Assembly: GCA_036557285.1 (NCBI GenBank)
Contig: DATBHW010000014.1
Coordinates: 1-53,640 of the forward strand
Source of the DNA: Ktedonobacterales bacterium
GTDB lineage: Bacteria > Chloroflexota > Ktedonobacteria > Ktedonobacterales > DATBGS01
Direction: 5' to 3'
Length of the DNA stretch: 53,640 bases
The notes under the pieces are model-generated. The model saw only the letters and a program-made list of their open reading frames with translations, searched no databases and was not told where the DNA came from. Position numbers and translations under genes: made by a program. Shown here one piece after another: positions 24,278 through 32,853 of the stretch (the stretch's first letter is position 1; each line of letters begins with the position of its first letter).

Positions 24278-26626
24278 ATGGCTATGGCAGAGCAAGAACC
24301 GAAGGTAACGCCGATCATTCGCCTGCCGCAGATTCGAGCAGGAAGAGAGGCGTCGGCTGGCAAGGCCGCTGGATTGACTCCAGAGCAGGGAATGAGAGAG
24401 CCAGGGGTGGGTGGAGAAGAAGAGGCGGAGGCTGAGGAACTTCTGGAGGAGGAAGCACTCCAGCCCCTTTGGAAATCCCAGATTTCGGGTGATCAAACGA
24501 AGCTTTCGGGTGATACTGCCGCGTTGCGCGCTGGTGTCTCCAGCTTATTGAGGCGCGCGCTGCTCAATTTTGCCGAGCAGGAGCGCCAGCGCGCCCGGTT
24601 GGTGACGGTCTTGCTGGCGGCGCAGGCGGTGATCCTGCTTGCGGTTTTGCCTGGCTATCTCTTCGGCCATTTCCAGCTTGCCGGAGTGCTGGTGGCGCTG
24701 GGCGGGCTGGCGTTCTTCGGCATTGTCTGGCTCTTGAACTGGATGGGGAGAATTGCTGAAGCCAGCTATTTGCTGGTGGTTGGCGGTGGGGCGCTGGTGG
24801 TACTGGATTTGCTCTTGAGTGCTGCCCATCTGCTCTCGCTGGAGACGCTGCATATTTCACTGCTCTTTCTTCTGGTGATTCTGAGCGGCGGCATTCTTTT
24901 CTCACCTGAGACGGCCTTAATTCTCTCCATCATTTCCGCGCTCTTCACAGCTATTGTCTTGCTGCTCTTTCATCCCTCCACTTCGCTTGGGGCGGTTTTC
25001 ACCGCGCAGGGGCGTTATCTCTCGCTGATTTATCTGGTGCTGGTTCAGGTTTGTGTAGGTGTGGTGGCCTGGCTTTTCGGGCGGCAGATGCAAGAAAGCG
25101 TGCATCTGATTACCTATGTCTCCGGGCTGCAAATTAGCAACAAGCGTCTACATAAGCGTTTACGCGAGACGGCTGAGAAAAAGCGTCACCTGGAGGCTGG
25201 CCTGGCGATCATCCAGCAAACGCACGCGCGCGTGGCTGCGGGGGATTATTCGGCGCGCGCCCATGTAGAAGGCGATCTGCTGCCGCTGGCGGTGAGTCTG
25301 AATCTGATGTTGGAGCGTGTCGAAAGCTTTGTGCATGGCGAGCATGAGCGCGAACGGATGGAGACTGCCGTTGCCGGACTGGCTGAACTGGCCGGGCGCG
25401 TCGGCCAGGACAGCCTGGGCCGACTCCCGGTGCTGACAGGTACGGCGCTTGACGGCCTTTCTATCGCTATTAAACAGATGCAAACCAATGTCAATCAGCG
25501 CCTGGCACGGGTGCAGCAATCGACGGCGGCACTGATGGCAACGGTTGGTCGCTGTCAGGATGGACTCTTGCCGGTGGCTGAAGTGCTGCAAGAGCATTTA
25601 CGCAGCGTGGATGCGCTGGTGATCGCCGCCGATAATATCATGAACAGCGCCCAGCGCCAGGTGGAGTTTGCAACCCAGGCCGAGCAATTGCTGCTGACCG
25701 CTGCTCCAGCAGGGGTTGATCTGAAGCCAGTGGAAGAGAATCTCAATCAGCGTGTAGGGACTTCGGCCTTGAGCCTGGCTGATGAAATGGAGCGGCGCGC
25801 AGCCCTGGCAAACAGCATGGCCGAGCCTGCTGCTTCGCAAGAGGCAGCCACTGCGCAGCAAGAAGCCTCATCTGAGCCAGAAGCGCCCGCTGAGCCAGAA
25901 GTGCCTCCGGTTGAGGAGCAAGCTGCGCTGCCGGAAGCGCAGGCAGATATAAAGCAAGCGGAGGGAGAAAAAGCGCCTCAGTCGGAGGAGCCAGCCTCTC
26001 AACCAGCAGAACAGGCAGCGCAGCCAACCGCAGATGGAGAAGAGGCGTCGCAAGAAGCTTCTGCGGCTGGCGAGGAGTCGAAGCTTGAAACAGAACAGGA
26101 GGCTGATGATGTGGCAGCGGCAGAAGGAGAGACTCAGCCGCCTGCTGCTGCGGCGATTCTTGAGCAGGCCGAAGGGGAGTCTCCTGGGAATGCCGAAGCA
26201 GAGGCAGCCGTTGACGATGCCGCAGCCGTTGGCGGCGCCGCTGACCTGGCTGTTGATGAAAACAAAAAACTGACGCTGGCCGATGTAGACCGTGAGGCTG
26301 CTGAAGCCGAGGCCCAGGTTCAAGAACCGGCCTGGAATGTGGGACAACTGCGCGAACTGGTCGGAGTGCTTTCCACTATGGCTGGCGAGGCAACCCAGCA
26401 AGAGCGTAACGCGCGCACACTGACCTTTAAGCTGCGCGCGATGTTGCAGGGTATGCCGAATACGCGGCGCGTTGACATGATGGCTGCCTGGCTGCGAACC
26501 GCGCTAGATGCTGTTACGCAGTCGGCGACGCAGGTGCAGCAGGCGAGCAAAACGATTCCGGCCAGTGCTTTTCAGGCCGCGCGCAAGGAGCGCGCTGACA
26601 CGCTCAGAGAGGAGGGGGAGGATTAG
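24278..26626 (+). CDS. Large membrane protein with HAMP-like region and acidic low-complexity segment
   Basis: 782 residues; ATG 24278 (ATG 24284 has better spacing from AGAAAGAGAAG). Six membrane helices (~105-270), then a coiled coil and a HAMP-like stretch (IIQQTHARVAAGDYSARAHVEGDLLPLAVSLNLMLERVES). A helical region of ~150 residues with receptor-like QMQTNVNQRLARVQQSTAALM follows. Residues ~500-675 are Glu/Ala/Pro-rich and disordered, and a helical C-terminal domain ends the protein. No MCP signalling hairpin, kinase or GGDEF motif is present, so the output is unknown. Its stop overlaps the convergent MetE-like stop (TTAG at 26623-26626). Confidence 0.65.
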   Translation: MAMAEQEPKVTPIIRLPQIRAGREASAGKAAGLTPEQGMREPGVGGEEEAEAEELLEEEALQPLWKSQISGDQTKLSGDTAALRAGVSSLLRRALLNFAEQERQRARLVTVLLAAQAVILLAVLPGYLFGHFQLAGVLVALGGLAFFGIVWLLNWMGRIAEASYLLVVGGGALVVLDLLLSAAHLLSLETLHISLLFLLVILSGGILFSPETALILSIISALFTAIVLLLFHPSTSLGAVFTAQGRYLSLIYLVLVQVCVGVVAWLFGRQMQESVHLITYVSGLQISNKRLHKRLRETAEKKRHLEAGLAIIQQTHARVAAGDYSARAHVEGDLLPLAVSLNLMLERVESFVHGEHERERMETAVAGLAELAGRVGQDSLGRLPVLTGTALDGLSIAIKQMQTNVNQRLARVQQSTAALMATVGRCQDGLLPVAEVLQEHLRSVDALVIAADNIMNSAQRQVEFATQAEQLLLTAAPAGVDLKPVEENLNQRVGTSALSLADEMERRAALANSMAEPAASQEAATAQQEASSEPEAPAEPEVPPVEEQAALPEAQADIKQAEGEKAPQSEEPASQPAEQAAQPTADGEEASQEASAAGEESKLETEQEADDVAAAEGETQPPAAAAILEQAEGESPGNAEAEAAVDDAAAVGGAADLAVDENKKLTLADVDREAAEAEAQVQEPAWNVGQLRELVGVLSTMAGEATQQERNARTLTFKLRAMLQGMPNTRRVDMMAAWLRTALDAVTQSATQVQQASKTIPASAFQAARKERADTLREEGED

Positions 26627-27546
26627 GCGTCCAGACGCGCGCGAACGGCTTGCGCGGCATCGGCGAGTTCGCTGAGTATCTCCTGGGCGTCTTCGCGGCT
26701 GTGCAGGCGCAGCCCACAATCGGGCGAGAGCCAGAGCCGCTCAGCCCCAAGCCGATTAACGGCTCGCTCGATACGTGTCTGGATGACCTGGCGTGCCTCT
26801 GGCGCTGGGGCCTGGGTGTTGACACAGCCATAGACGAGTCGGAAGCCAGCACTCTCCAGGTCGTCGGCCTCGATGGCGCTCAGCGTGTCAATTTGCGAAC
26901 CCGCGACATTGAGCGCGGCAATAGGCATGGCGAGCAGTTCATAGGTGATGGGGCGCACATCGGCGCAGATATGCAGCATGGGGAACGGAATGATGGCCGT
27001 CACCTCGCGCAGCGCCTGTTCCGCCAGATCGATCTCCAGCCCATTGTGGATAGCGCCCGGCAACATTGGCTCATCTATTTGCACGATCTCTGCCCCTGCC
27101 GCTACGAGCGCCGCTGCTTCGCGGGCCAGAATACCTGCCAGGCGCAAGAGGAGTTGCCGGTCGCTGTTTCCGTTGTAGGGAGTGCCAGGCGTCAGGCGTG
27201 TAGAGAGCGCCAGCGTAACAGGTCCGGTGATGACCCCTTTGACGGTTGCTCGGCCCCTTGCCAGCAGGCGCGCCAGCAAATAATCGCCAGCGACCAGGGG
27301 TTCGCTGGGCAGGTCCGGGGGCGCTTCCAGTTCCCAGACGCCATCTGGGGCCTGCCGAAAACCAGGGATGCCAGCGGCAAAGAGGCTGATGATGTCGGCG
27401 CGAACCTGCCCATCGCTAATCAGGTCAATGCCCGCTGCAATCTGGTCTTCTACGGCGCGCTGGACCGCCCGCTTCGGGGGAAGGTCGCCTGGTGGGTAAC
27501 TGCCTGCGGCAGTAGTGAGCAAGGGTATGGCGCTCCAGTGGGCCAT
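26623..27546 (-). CDS. Core MetE-like (methionine synthase C-terminal domain) protein
   Basis: 307 residues, the size of a stand-alone catalytic barrel rather than ~750-residue MetE. Zinc-ligand motifs of the MetE barrel are visible: His and Cys in MLHICADV, a second Cys in LSPDCGLRL, and the acidic IDEPML. LTTAAGSYP at the N-terminus and VTGPVTLA-type GVITGPVTLALSTRL are family features. Stand-alone core MetEs use methyl donors other than triglutamyl-folate, such as corrinoid proteins; the donor here is unknown. GAGGAGTCCTTT precedes the ATG. Confidence 0.85.
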   Translation of the reverse strand: MAHWSAIPLLTTAAGSYPPGDLPPKRAVQRAVEDQIAAGIDLISDGQVRADIISLFAAGIPGFRQAPDGVWELEAPPDLPSEPLVAGDYLLARLLARGRATVKGVITGPVTLALSTRLTPGTPYNGNSDRQLLLRLAGILAREAAALVAAGAEIVQIDEPMLPGAIHNGLEIDLAEQALREVTAIIPFPMLHICADVRPITYELLAMPIAALNVAGSQIDTLSAIEADDLESAGFRLVYGCVNTQAPAPEARQVIQTRIERAVNRLGAERLWLSPDCGLRLHSREDAQEILSELADAAQAVRARLDA

Positions 27547-27660
27547 AAAGGACTCCTCTATCGCGTATCTCGTTCAGAAATAGTATCACATCCCCTTGAA
27601 TAGGTGTTGGTTCTGGTAGCGCCCGTGGTATCTGCAAGCCGGTTACTTTGCCGGGTTGAT

Positions 27661-27689
27661 TTGACCTGTGCTTTCTACTTCGCTATACT
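27661..27689 (+). promoter_or_regulatory. Promoter of the TlpA-like gene
   Basis: TTGACC (27661-27666), 17 bp, TATACT (27684-27689), ~70 bp before the ATG. Confidence 0.8.
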
Positions 27690-27760
27690 TTTCTGTTGAA
27701 AGAATTGCACATACAATTATTCACAGGCGATCATTAAGAGATAGCGGCAAGGAATGATCT

Positions 27761-28342
27761 ATGTCAACAGACGTTCAAGCGCCAAAGCGTCGTGGCTTTT
27801 TGCCCATCAGCGGGCGGGCGCTCTTTTTTGGTGGATTGGTTCTGCTCATCGTATTGGTAGGTGGATTCGCCTGGCTTTTGTTTCAGCCCAGCAAAGATAC
27901 CGCGCCAGTTGGTGGCATTGGCATTGGGCAGGCAGCGCCTGATTTCACGCTTACGGGTGTTGATGGGCATCCGGTGACGCTGAGCAGCTTTCGCGGGCAT
28001 CCGGTGATTATTAACTTCTGGGCCAGCTATTGCCAGCCCTGCCAGGATGAAATGCCCTTGCTCAATAGTTTTTATCAGGAGCATCAGGCGGAGGGTCTGG
28101 TGATTCTGGGCATCAACGAGGGCGAGCCAATGGCTACGATCAATGATTACGCCCAGCGGTATAAGATTACGTATCAGGTTCTCTCCGACCCGCGATATGA
28201 GTTTAACTCTGACTCCAGCTATAAGCCGGTGTCGCTCCCGCGCACTTATTTTGTGGATAAGCAGGGGATTGTGCGCGCCGTCTTCAATCAGGAGTTGAAT
28301 CCCGATACGCTGCAAGCGGATTATCAGAGTATCAGCGCGTAG
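27761..28342 (+). CDS. Membrane-anchored TlpA/ResA-type thiol-disulfide oxidoreductase
   Basis: 193 residues. One N-terminal membrane helix (ALFFGGLVLLIVLVGGFAWLL) anchors a thioredoxin-like domain outside the membrane. Active-site CQPC (C91/C94) in INFWASYCQPCQDEMP, cis-Pro in SLPRTYFVD. The GxAAPDFTLTGVDG start is typical of the AhpC/TSA-Redoxin group. Likely reduces extracytoplasmic disulfides, as ResA does for cytochrome c; the partner is not in the window. Own consensus-like promoter. The following anti-sigma gene runs towards it, 4 bp away. Confidence 0.92.
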   Translation: MSTDVQAPKRRGFLPISGRALFFGGLVLLIVLVGGFAWLLFQPSKDTAPVGGIGIGQAAPDFTLTGVDGHPVTLSSFRGHPVIINFWASYCQPCQDEMPLLNSFYQEHQAEGLVILGINEGEPMATINDYAQRYKITYQVLSDPRYEFNSDSSYKPVSLPRTYFVDKQGIVRAVFNQELNPDTLQADYQSISA

Positions 28343-28346
28343 AGCG

Positions 28347-29075
28347 TTACAGGCGACGGCGTATCACCCAGGCTACGACGAAGCCGCAAACGCTCAGCAG
28401 CAGCAGAATGACTCCCACGCTGGTGAGAGAGATAAGTGGCCCGGAGGATGGGTGGGAAGAAGCGTCTGTCGCTTTGTCCGAGTTTGGCTGCTTCGCATCC
28501 CTCTCTGGCGTGGCGGTTGGCGTCTCCTGTGCCAGGACCGGCGTGCCTACGCTTGGCTGTGTGTTGGGGGTGCGAGGCGATGGGGTTGAGGAGTTTCCTA
28601 ATTGACCAGCGCTCTCTGGCGCTTGAGAGGTGTTTGCAGCGGTTGATGCATTCCTGAACGATGGACTTGAGAAGACGCTGGAGAGCAAGAGGGCAATGCC
28701 CAGTACAGCAGCGATTGTGCTGAACCATTGCAGCGCCCGCACCGGGCGGCGCCGGTTCGTAATCCTGGCAGGCGTGACCCTGGCGGGCCTGCGCTCTGAG
28801 CCAGAGGCCAGACGTGGCGTTGAGGCGGCTTGCTGAGGCATGGCTTGCGCCCGTGATGCTTCGGGAAGAAGGGCAAAGCTGCGGGGGAGAGCTGGCTGGG
28901 GGAGCGCGCGCACGAGCGCCCTGCCGCGCCGCAGGCTCGCCAGTTCGGCGCGACAATTGGCGCAGGTTTGCAGATGCGCCTCCAGTTCAGCGCGATCCTG
29001 TTCCGCCAGTTCATTGTCCAACAGCGCCGAAAGCTGCTCGCGCTGTCGGTCCCAATCGTGTTCCAGATACCCCAA
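28347..29075 (-). CDS. Transmembrane zinc-finger anti-sigma factor
   Basis: 242 residues. N-terminal zinc-binding anti-sigma domain with H34-x3-C38-x2-C41 in LEAHLQTCANCRAELASL. A hydrophobic helix (FSTIAAVLGIALLLSSVFS) follows, then a Ser/Thr/Pro-rich extracytoplasmic-type stretch and a C-terminal helix (SVGVILLLLSVCGFVVAWVIRRRL). It is encoded 39 bp after the ECF sigma gene on the same strand, so it probably sequesters that factor at the membrane until a signal arrives. Confidence 0.9.
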   Translation of the reverse strand: MGYLEHDWDRQREQLSALLDNELAEQDRAELEAHLQTCANCRAELASLRRGRALVRALPQPALPRSFALLPEASRAQAMPQQAASTPRLASGSERRPARVTPARITNRRRPVRALQWFSTIAAVLGIALLLSSVFSSPSFRNASTAANTSQAPESAGQLGNSSTPSPRTPNTQPSVGTPVLAQETPTATPERDAKQPNSDKATDASSHPSSGPLISLTSVGVILLLLSVCGFVVAWVIRRRL

Positions 29076-29114
29076 CGTGGTCTCTCCCCAGCGTTCTTTG
29101 CAAACAGCGTGTGG

Positions 29115-29819
29115 TTAGCCGGTTTCCCGGCCCTTCTCTTCTCTTAAACGGTAGTTGCGCGGCAAAAGTTCCACATGCCGTTGCAGGTAGTCGCGCAACT
29201 GCGCCCGGCCCCGCGCAATCCGCGATTTTACGGTTCCCAGTGAGGCGCCGGTGGCGCTGGCGATCTCCTCGTAAGAAAGCCCCTGAATGTCGCTCAAGAT
29301 GACTGCCAGGCGCTGTTCCAGAGGCAGGTAGACCAGTCCTTCCTGAATCAGTTCCTGCAACTCGACGCGCAGGGCCAGCGTCTCAGGGTTCCAGCGCTCA
29401 TCGGCGGCGAATTGCTGCGCCAGTCCTTCGTCGTGTCCCTCGCTTTGTCCGCTGAGCGCCTCCAGGGAATCGCCCGGATGCCGTCGGCTGCGCCGCCAAT
29501 AATCGCAGCAGGCGTTGCTGGCGATACGCAGCAGCCAGGAGCGAAATGAGCCGCCGCGAAAGCTGGCAATGGCTCGATAGGCGGAGAAGAGCGCCTCCTG
29601 GGTGACATCAGCGGCGTTGTCCGGGTCGCCAAGCATGCGGTAGGCGAGGGTGTAAACGGCCTGTTGATGGAGGAGGATCAACTGATCAAAGGCAGCGGTA
29701 TCCCCGCGACGGCTGCGCGCAATGAAGAGCGCCTCCGCGTCGCCTGAATCTTCCGGGCGCTGAGGGAAAGGCTGTTCCATATTCCCGTTGCTGCCCTGGG
29801 CGCCTTTGCCAAAGCTCAT
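29115..29819 (-). CDS. ECF-family RNA polymerase sigma factor
   Basis: 234 residues. Region 2: AFDQLILLHQQAVYTLAYRMLGDPDNAADVTQEALFSAYRAIASFRGG. Region 4: LPLEQRLAVILSDIQGLSYEEIASATGASLGTVKSRIARGRAQLRDYL. GAGGAAGTAGCCAC before the ATG. Regions 2 and 4 are joined by an acidic linker. Paired with the downstream membrane anti-sigma; it would direct an envelope-signal regulon that is not identifiable here. Confidence 0.95.
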   Translation of the reverse strand: MSFGKGAQGSNGNMEQPFPQRPEDSGDAEALFIARSRRGDTAAFDQLILLHQQAVYTLAYRMLGDPDNAADVTQEALFSAYRAIASFRGGSFRSWLLRIASNACCDYWRRSRRHPGDSLEALSGQSEGHDEGLAQQFAADERWNPETLALRVELQELIQEGLVYLPLEQRLAVILSDIQGLSYEEIASATGASLGTVKSRIARGRAQLRDYLQRHVELLPRNYRLREEKGRETG

Positions 29820-30039
29820 GTGGCTACTTCCTCATCCTGCAATTGTGCGCTCGTAGTGTACCAGTTCTGGCCGCTCTTTGGTAGAGGAGGCGGAGGCTTC
29901 CTGCGATGAACGAGCAATTGCTGCTATCATTCTCTCCAAAAGACGTTTGAGGAAGTCCGTTTTACTACAAAGCAAGCCACAATGACTACAGGCTGTTCTG
30001 GCAGCGAATGTGGCTGAAGGGAAGCGCCGCTTTCCTGGC

Positions 30040-31047
30040 TCATTTGACCCAGATGGGCATTTCGTCATGGTCAATGCCGAAGTGGTGCGCCAGTTCGTGC
30101 AGGACGGTTCTGCGCACCTGATCGCGGATGCGGTCGGGATCACCCTGGCAATAGGTTTCGATAGCCTGCTGAAAGATAGTGATGTGCTCCAAACCACCGC
30201 CAGCAATGCCCTGCACGGTGAGCGGCACGCCCTGATAGAGTCCGAGCAAGATGTGCCCCTCTTTGACGCCGACACGCTCCAGCGTTTCTTCGTCTGGCTC
30301 TTGTTCCACCAGCACGACCACGTTCTGCATCTGCTCCTGAAACTCGTCGGGAAGGGTTTCCAGTGCTTCCTCCACCAGCGCCTCGAAGGCGCTTTGTACC
30401 TCATCAGACTTCTCATCTTCTTCACGCACTCTGGCTTGTTCGGCCTTTTCGCGCGCCTGGCGGAATGGTTTCGGCTCGCTCTCCATCCAGGAGTTGACCA
30501 GGCGGTTGAGAGGGCTGTCCTCTTGCAGAAACAGCAGACCCACGATGCCAAAGATCAGTAGCCCGATGAGCAAGAACGAGCCAGTGAGCATGCCGGGCTG
30601 GCGGCCCAGCAGCAGCCCCAGGCAGCCGAGCGCGATTAGAAAGCACAGGAGGGCAAAGAAGAAGCCAGCGCCGTTCTTATCCTCATTTTGGATGATTGAT
30701 GGGGCAGGCGCGGCAAAGCCTGGGGGTACTATCGAGGAGTGGTACATACCTGGCATTGGACGCCAGGTATGTCCGTCATTGTCAATAACCCCCACTAGGG
30801 TACGCCGCTCGTCGTACTGGAGCCGCAGCGTGGAGTTGCCCAGCACGTGATAGGCGCGGGTAAGCTGCTTCATACGGCGCTCGGCCAGCAGGCGCTCTTT
30901 CTCGGCGGCGTGGAGGAAGCGATCTGGATGCCATTTTTTTGCCAGCGTGTAATAGCGATGGCGAATCTCTTCCTCGTCGGCTTCTTCAGCTATCCCCAGG
31001 ACTTCATAGTAATCGTGTTGTTCGTCGTCCGGCTCCAGTTCAGGCAT
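30040..31047 (-). CDS. J-domain / two-helix membrane / zincin metallopeptidase fusion
   Basis: 335 residues. Residues ~12-80 are a J-domain (YYEVLGIAEEADEEEIRHRYYTLAKKWHPDRF with HPD). A linker leads to two membrane helices (FFFALLCFLIALGCLGLLLG and LTGSFLLIGLLIFGIVGLLFL). Residues ~215-335 match the small zincin_1/minimal metalloprotease-like family: FEALVEEALETLPDEF, LLGLYQGVPLT, and HELAHHFGIDHDEM (HExxH-x2-G-x2-H). J-domains recruit DnaK; the peptidase is usually a stand-alone protein. CAGGAGGCGCAGC precedes the ATG. A single uninterrupted frame argues against a sequencing fusion. Confidence 0.88.
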   Translation of the reverse strand: MPELEPDDEQHDYYEVLGIAEEADEEEIRHRYYTLAKKWHPDRFLHAAEKERLLAERRMKQLTRAYHVLGNSTLRLQYDERRTLVGVIDNDGHTWRPMPGMYHSSIVPPGFAAPAPSIIQNEDKNGAGFFFALLCFLIALGCLGLLLGRQPGMLTGSFLLIGLLIFGIVGLLFLQEDSPLNRLVNSWMESEPKPFRQAREKAEQARVREEDEKSDEVQSAFEALVEEALETLPDEFQEQMQNVVVLVEQEPDEETLERVGVKEGHILLGLYQGVPLTVQGIAGGGLEHITIFQQAIETYCQGDPDRIRDQVRRTVLHELAHHFGIDHDEMPIWVK

Positions 31048-31115
31048 GCTGCGCCTCCTGGCCTGATTTCTCCGCTGTATCTTGCCCTATCTGTATTGTA
31101 CCAGAGCGGCGCGGG

Positions 31116-32390
31116 CTATTTCCCGATACACTGCTGTCCACCCATATAGGGCTGAAGCGCGGCGGGAATGCGCACTGTGCCGTCGGCCTGCTGGTGTGTT
31201 TCCAGCAAGGCGATGATGGTCCGTGTTGAGGCCAGCGCGGTGTTGTTCAACGTATGGACATAACGCACCGTCCCGTCCTGGTCGCGGTAGCGAATGTTGG
31301 CGCGGCGGGCCTGGTAGTCGTGAAAGTATGAACACGAGTGCGTCTCGCGGTAGCGCCCCTCTGAAGGCAGCCAGCACTCGATGTCGTACTTCTTGACCTG
31401 CCCATCGCCCAGGTCGCCGGTACAGACGACGACGACGTGATAGGGGAGTTCGAGCGCCTGAGTTAGTTCTTCGGCGTTTGCCAGCAGGGCTTCGTGCCAG
31501 CGCACCGATTCTTCGTGGTCGTTGCGGCAGATGACATATTGCTCGACTTTGCTGAACTGGTGAACGCGCAAGATGCCGCGCGTGTCTTTGCCATACGTGC
31601 CAGCCTCGCGCCGGAAACAGGGCGAATAAGCCACAAAGCGCCGGGGCAGTTCATTGCCAGGCAGAATCTCGTTAGCGAACATGCCGGTGATGCTGACTTC
31701 AGCGGTGCCAACCAGGAAAAGTTCATCTTTTTCCAGCGCGTAGACTTGCTCGCGGCCACGCGGGAACTGGGCGTTGCCAATGAAGCAGAACTCTTTCGCC
31801 ATTGCGGGTACGGTCAGCGGAGTAAAGCCCTTGCGGCTGATGCGGTCCAGCGCAAACATCATCAGCGCCAATTCCAGCCGCGCGGCGTCGTTCTTGAGGA
31901 CATAGCTGCGGCTGCCCGCAACCTTTGCCCCACGCTCCAGGTCCAGCAGATCGAGCCGCTGCATCAACGTGACGTGATCCAACGGCTCGAAATCGAAGCG
32001 CGTCGGCTCGCCCCAGCGTTTGATTTCGATGTTATCGTCTTCGTCGCGGCCATCGGGAACGCTGGCATCGGGGATATTAGGGACGAGCAGCAGTTGTTCC
32101 TGAAGCTGCGCCTCCAGTTCGCGCAGGCGCGGCTCCAGTTCTTTGAGCGCGACAGCCTCTGCGCGGCCCTCGGCAATCAATTGCTCGCGGGCGGCCTTGT
32201 CGCTGCCCACCTCGCGCATCTGCTTTGAGAGACGGTTTTGCGCGGCGCGGCGCATCTCGGTTTCGTGGCGCACGTCCTGCACGCGCGCGTCCAGCGCCAG
32301 CAGCGCGTCAATGTCGGTGTCAACGCGCTTGCGCCGCGCCGCGTCTTTGACGACATCGGGGTTGGCGCGAATGAATGCCAGATCAAGCAT
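31116..32390 (-). CDS. serS: Seryl-tRNA synthetase
   Basis: 424 residues, the usual length. N-terminal coiled-coil arm (~30-105), then the class II core: GTAEVSITGMFANEIL, motif 2 SPCFRREAGTYGKDTRGILRVHQF, and motif 3 with NTALASTRTIIALLE. Charges serine to tRNA-Ser. AAAGGAGGGTGAG before the ATG. Expression is controlled by a T-box leader whose terminator lies ~75 bp upstream of the start. Confidence 0.98.
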   Translation of the reverse strand: MLDLAFIRANPDVVKDAARRKRVDTDIDALLALDARVQDVRHETEMRRAAQNRLSKQMREVGSDKAAREQLIAEGRAEAVALKELEPRLRELEAQLQEQLLLVPNIPDASVPDGRDEDDNIEIKRWGEPTRFDFEPLDHVTLMQRLDLLDLERGAKVAGSRSYVLKNDAARLELALMMFALDRISRKGFTPLTVPAMAKEFCFIGNAQFPRGREQVYALEKDELFLVGTAEVSITGMFANEILPGNELPRRFVAYSPCFRREAGTYGKDTRGILRVHQFSKVEQYVICRNDHEESVRWHEALLANAEELTQALELPYHVVVVCTGDLGDGQVKKYDIECWLPSEGRYRETHSCSYFHDYQARRANIRYRDQDGTVRYVHTLNNTALASTRTIIALLETHQQADGTVRIPAALQPYMGGQQCIGK

Positions 32391-32464
32391 AGTGACTCAC
32401 CCTCCTTTGAGCGGTTACAGGTTAATTGAGAAGGTACGTGTTTGGGGTTCACCAGGAAAAACCA

Positions 32465-32737
32465 CAAAAAAACGCCGCCCATCCCAAGGACGGACAGCGG
32501 ATGCCGTGGTGCCACCTTTGTTCACAACCGGCCAGATAGCTCTACAAGCGCCTGTGGCTGGCTGGCGGTTGTCTTATGCGCCTGCTAACGAGGGCTGACC
32601 GGCTCGTCTTACTGGGCCAGAGCGTTCTGGCCGTTGGGCGGGCTGCTCACGAGGGGATTTCTGCCGCGCCTGTCGCTGCGTCGCACCTTCCCGCAGTTCT
32701 CTGATGGCTGGCCTGGCGTACTTATCTCGATCAATGC
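32465..32737 (-). promoter_or_regulatory. T-box riboswitch of serS
   Basis: The minus strand shows the conserved T-box AAAGGTGGCACCACGG (32519-32504). It is followed by a terminator stem CGCTGTCC.../...GGGCGGCG and a run of seven T. Upstream, a Stem I distal hairpin (CTGCG-GGAAGGTGCGA-CGCAG) and a loop-E-like AGUA/GAA pair bracket a probable specifier UCC (serine) at 32657-32655. Uncharged tRNA-Ser would stabilise the antiterminator. Confidence 0.93.
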
Positions 32738-32743
32738 GATCTT

Positions 32744-32773
32744 AGTATAGCATAGCCACGCTTGCATTGCCAG
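32744..32773 (-). promoter_or_regulatory. Promoter of the serS leader
   Basis: Minus strand CTGGCA (32773-32768), 18 bp, TATACT (32749-32744) with extended TGC. It overlaps the divergent promoter for the SDR gene. Confidence 0.65.
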
Positions 32774-32790
32774 GGTTGTCAGCGTATACT
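32762..32790 (+). promoter_or_regulatory. Probable promoter of the SDR gene
   Basis: TTGCAT (32762-32767), 17 bp, TATACT (32785-32790). Overlaps the serS promoter on the other strand, so the two may compete for polymerase. Confidence 0.5.
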
Positions 32791-32853
32791 TGGCGGCAAG
32801 AACTTACCGATTGCTTCCCCCATGTTGGTTTCCTGCTTAAGAGGAGCGCGGCG

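Noticed and set aside
29832-30551. Minus-strand frame overlapping the J-domain/zincin gene in another frame
   Set aside because: It would suggest a frameshift, but the 30040-31047 frame is continuous through both domains and intact, so this is a shadow.
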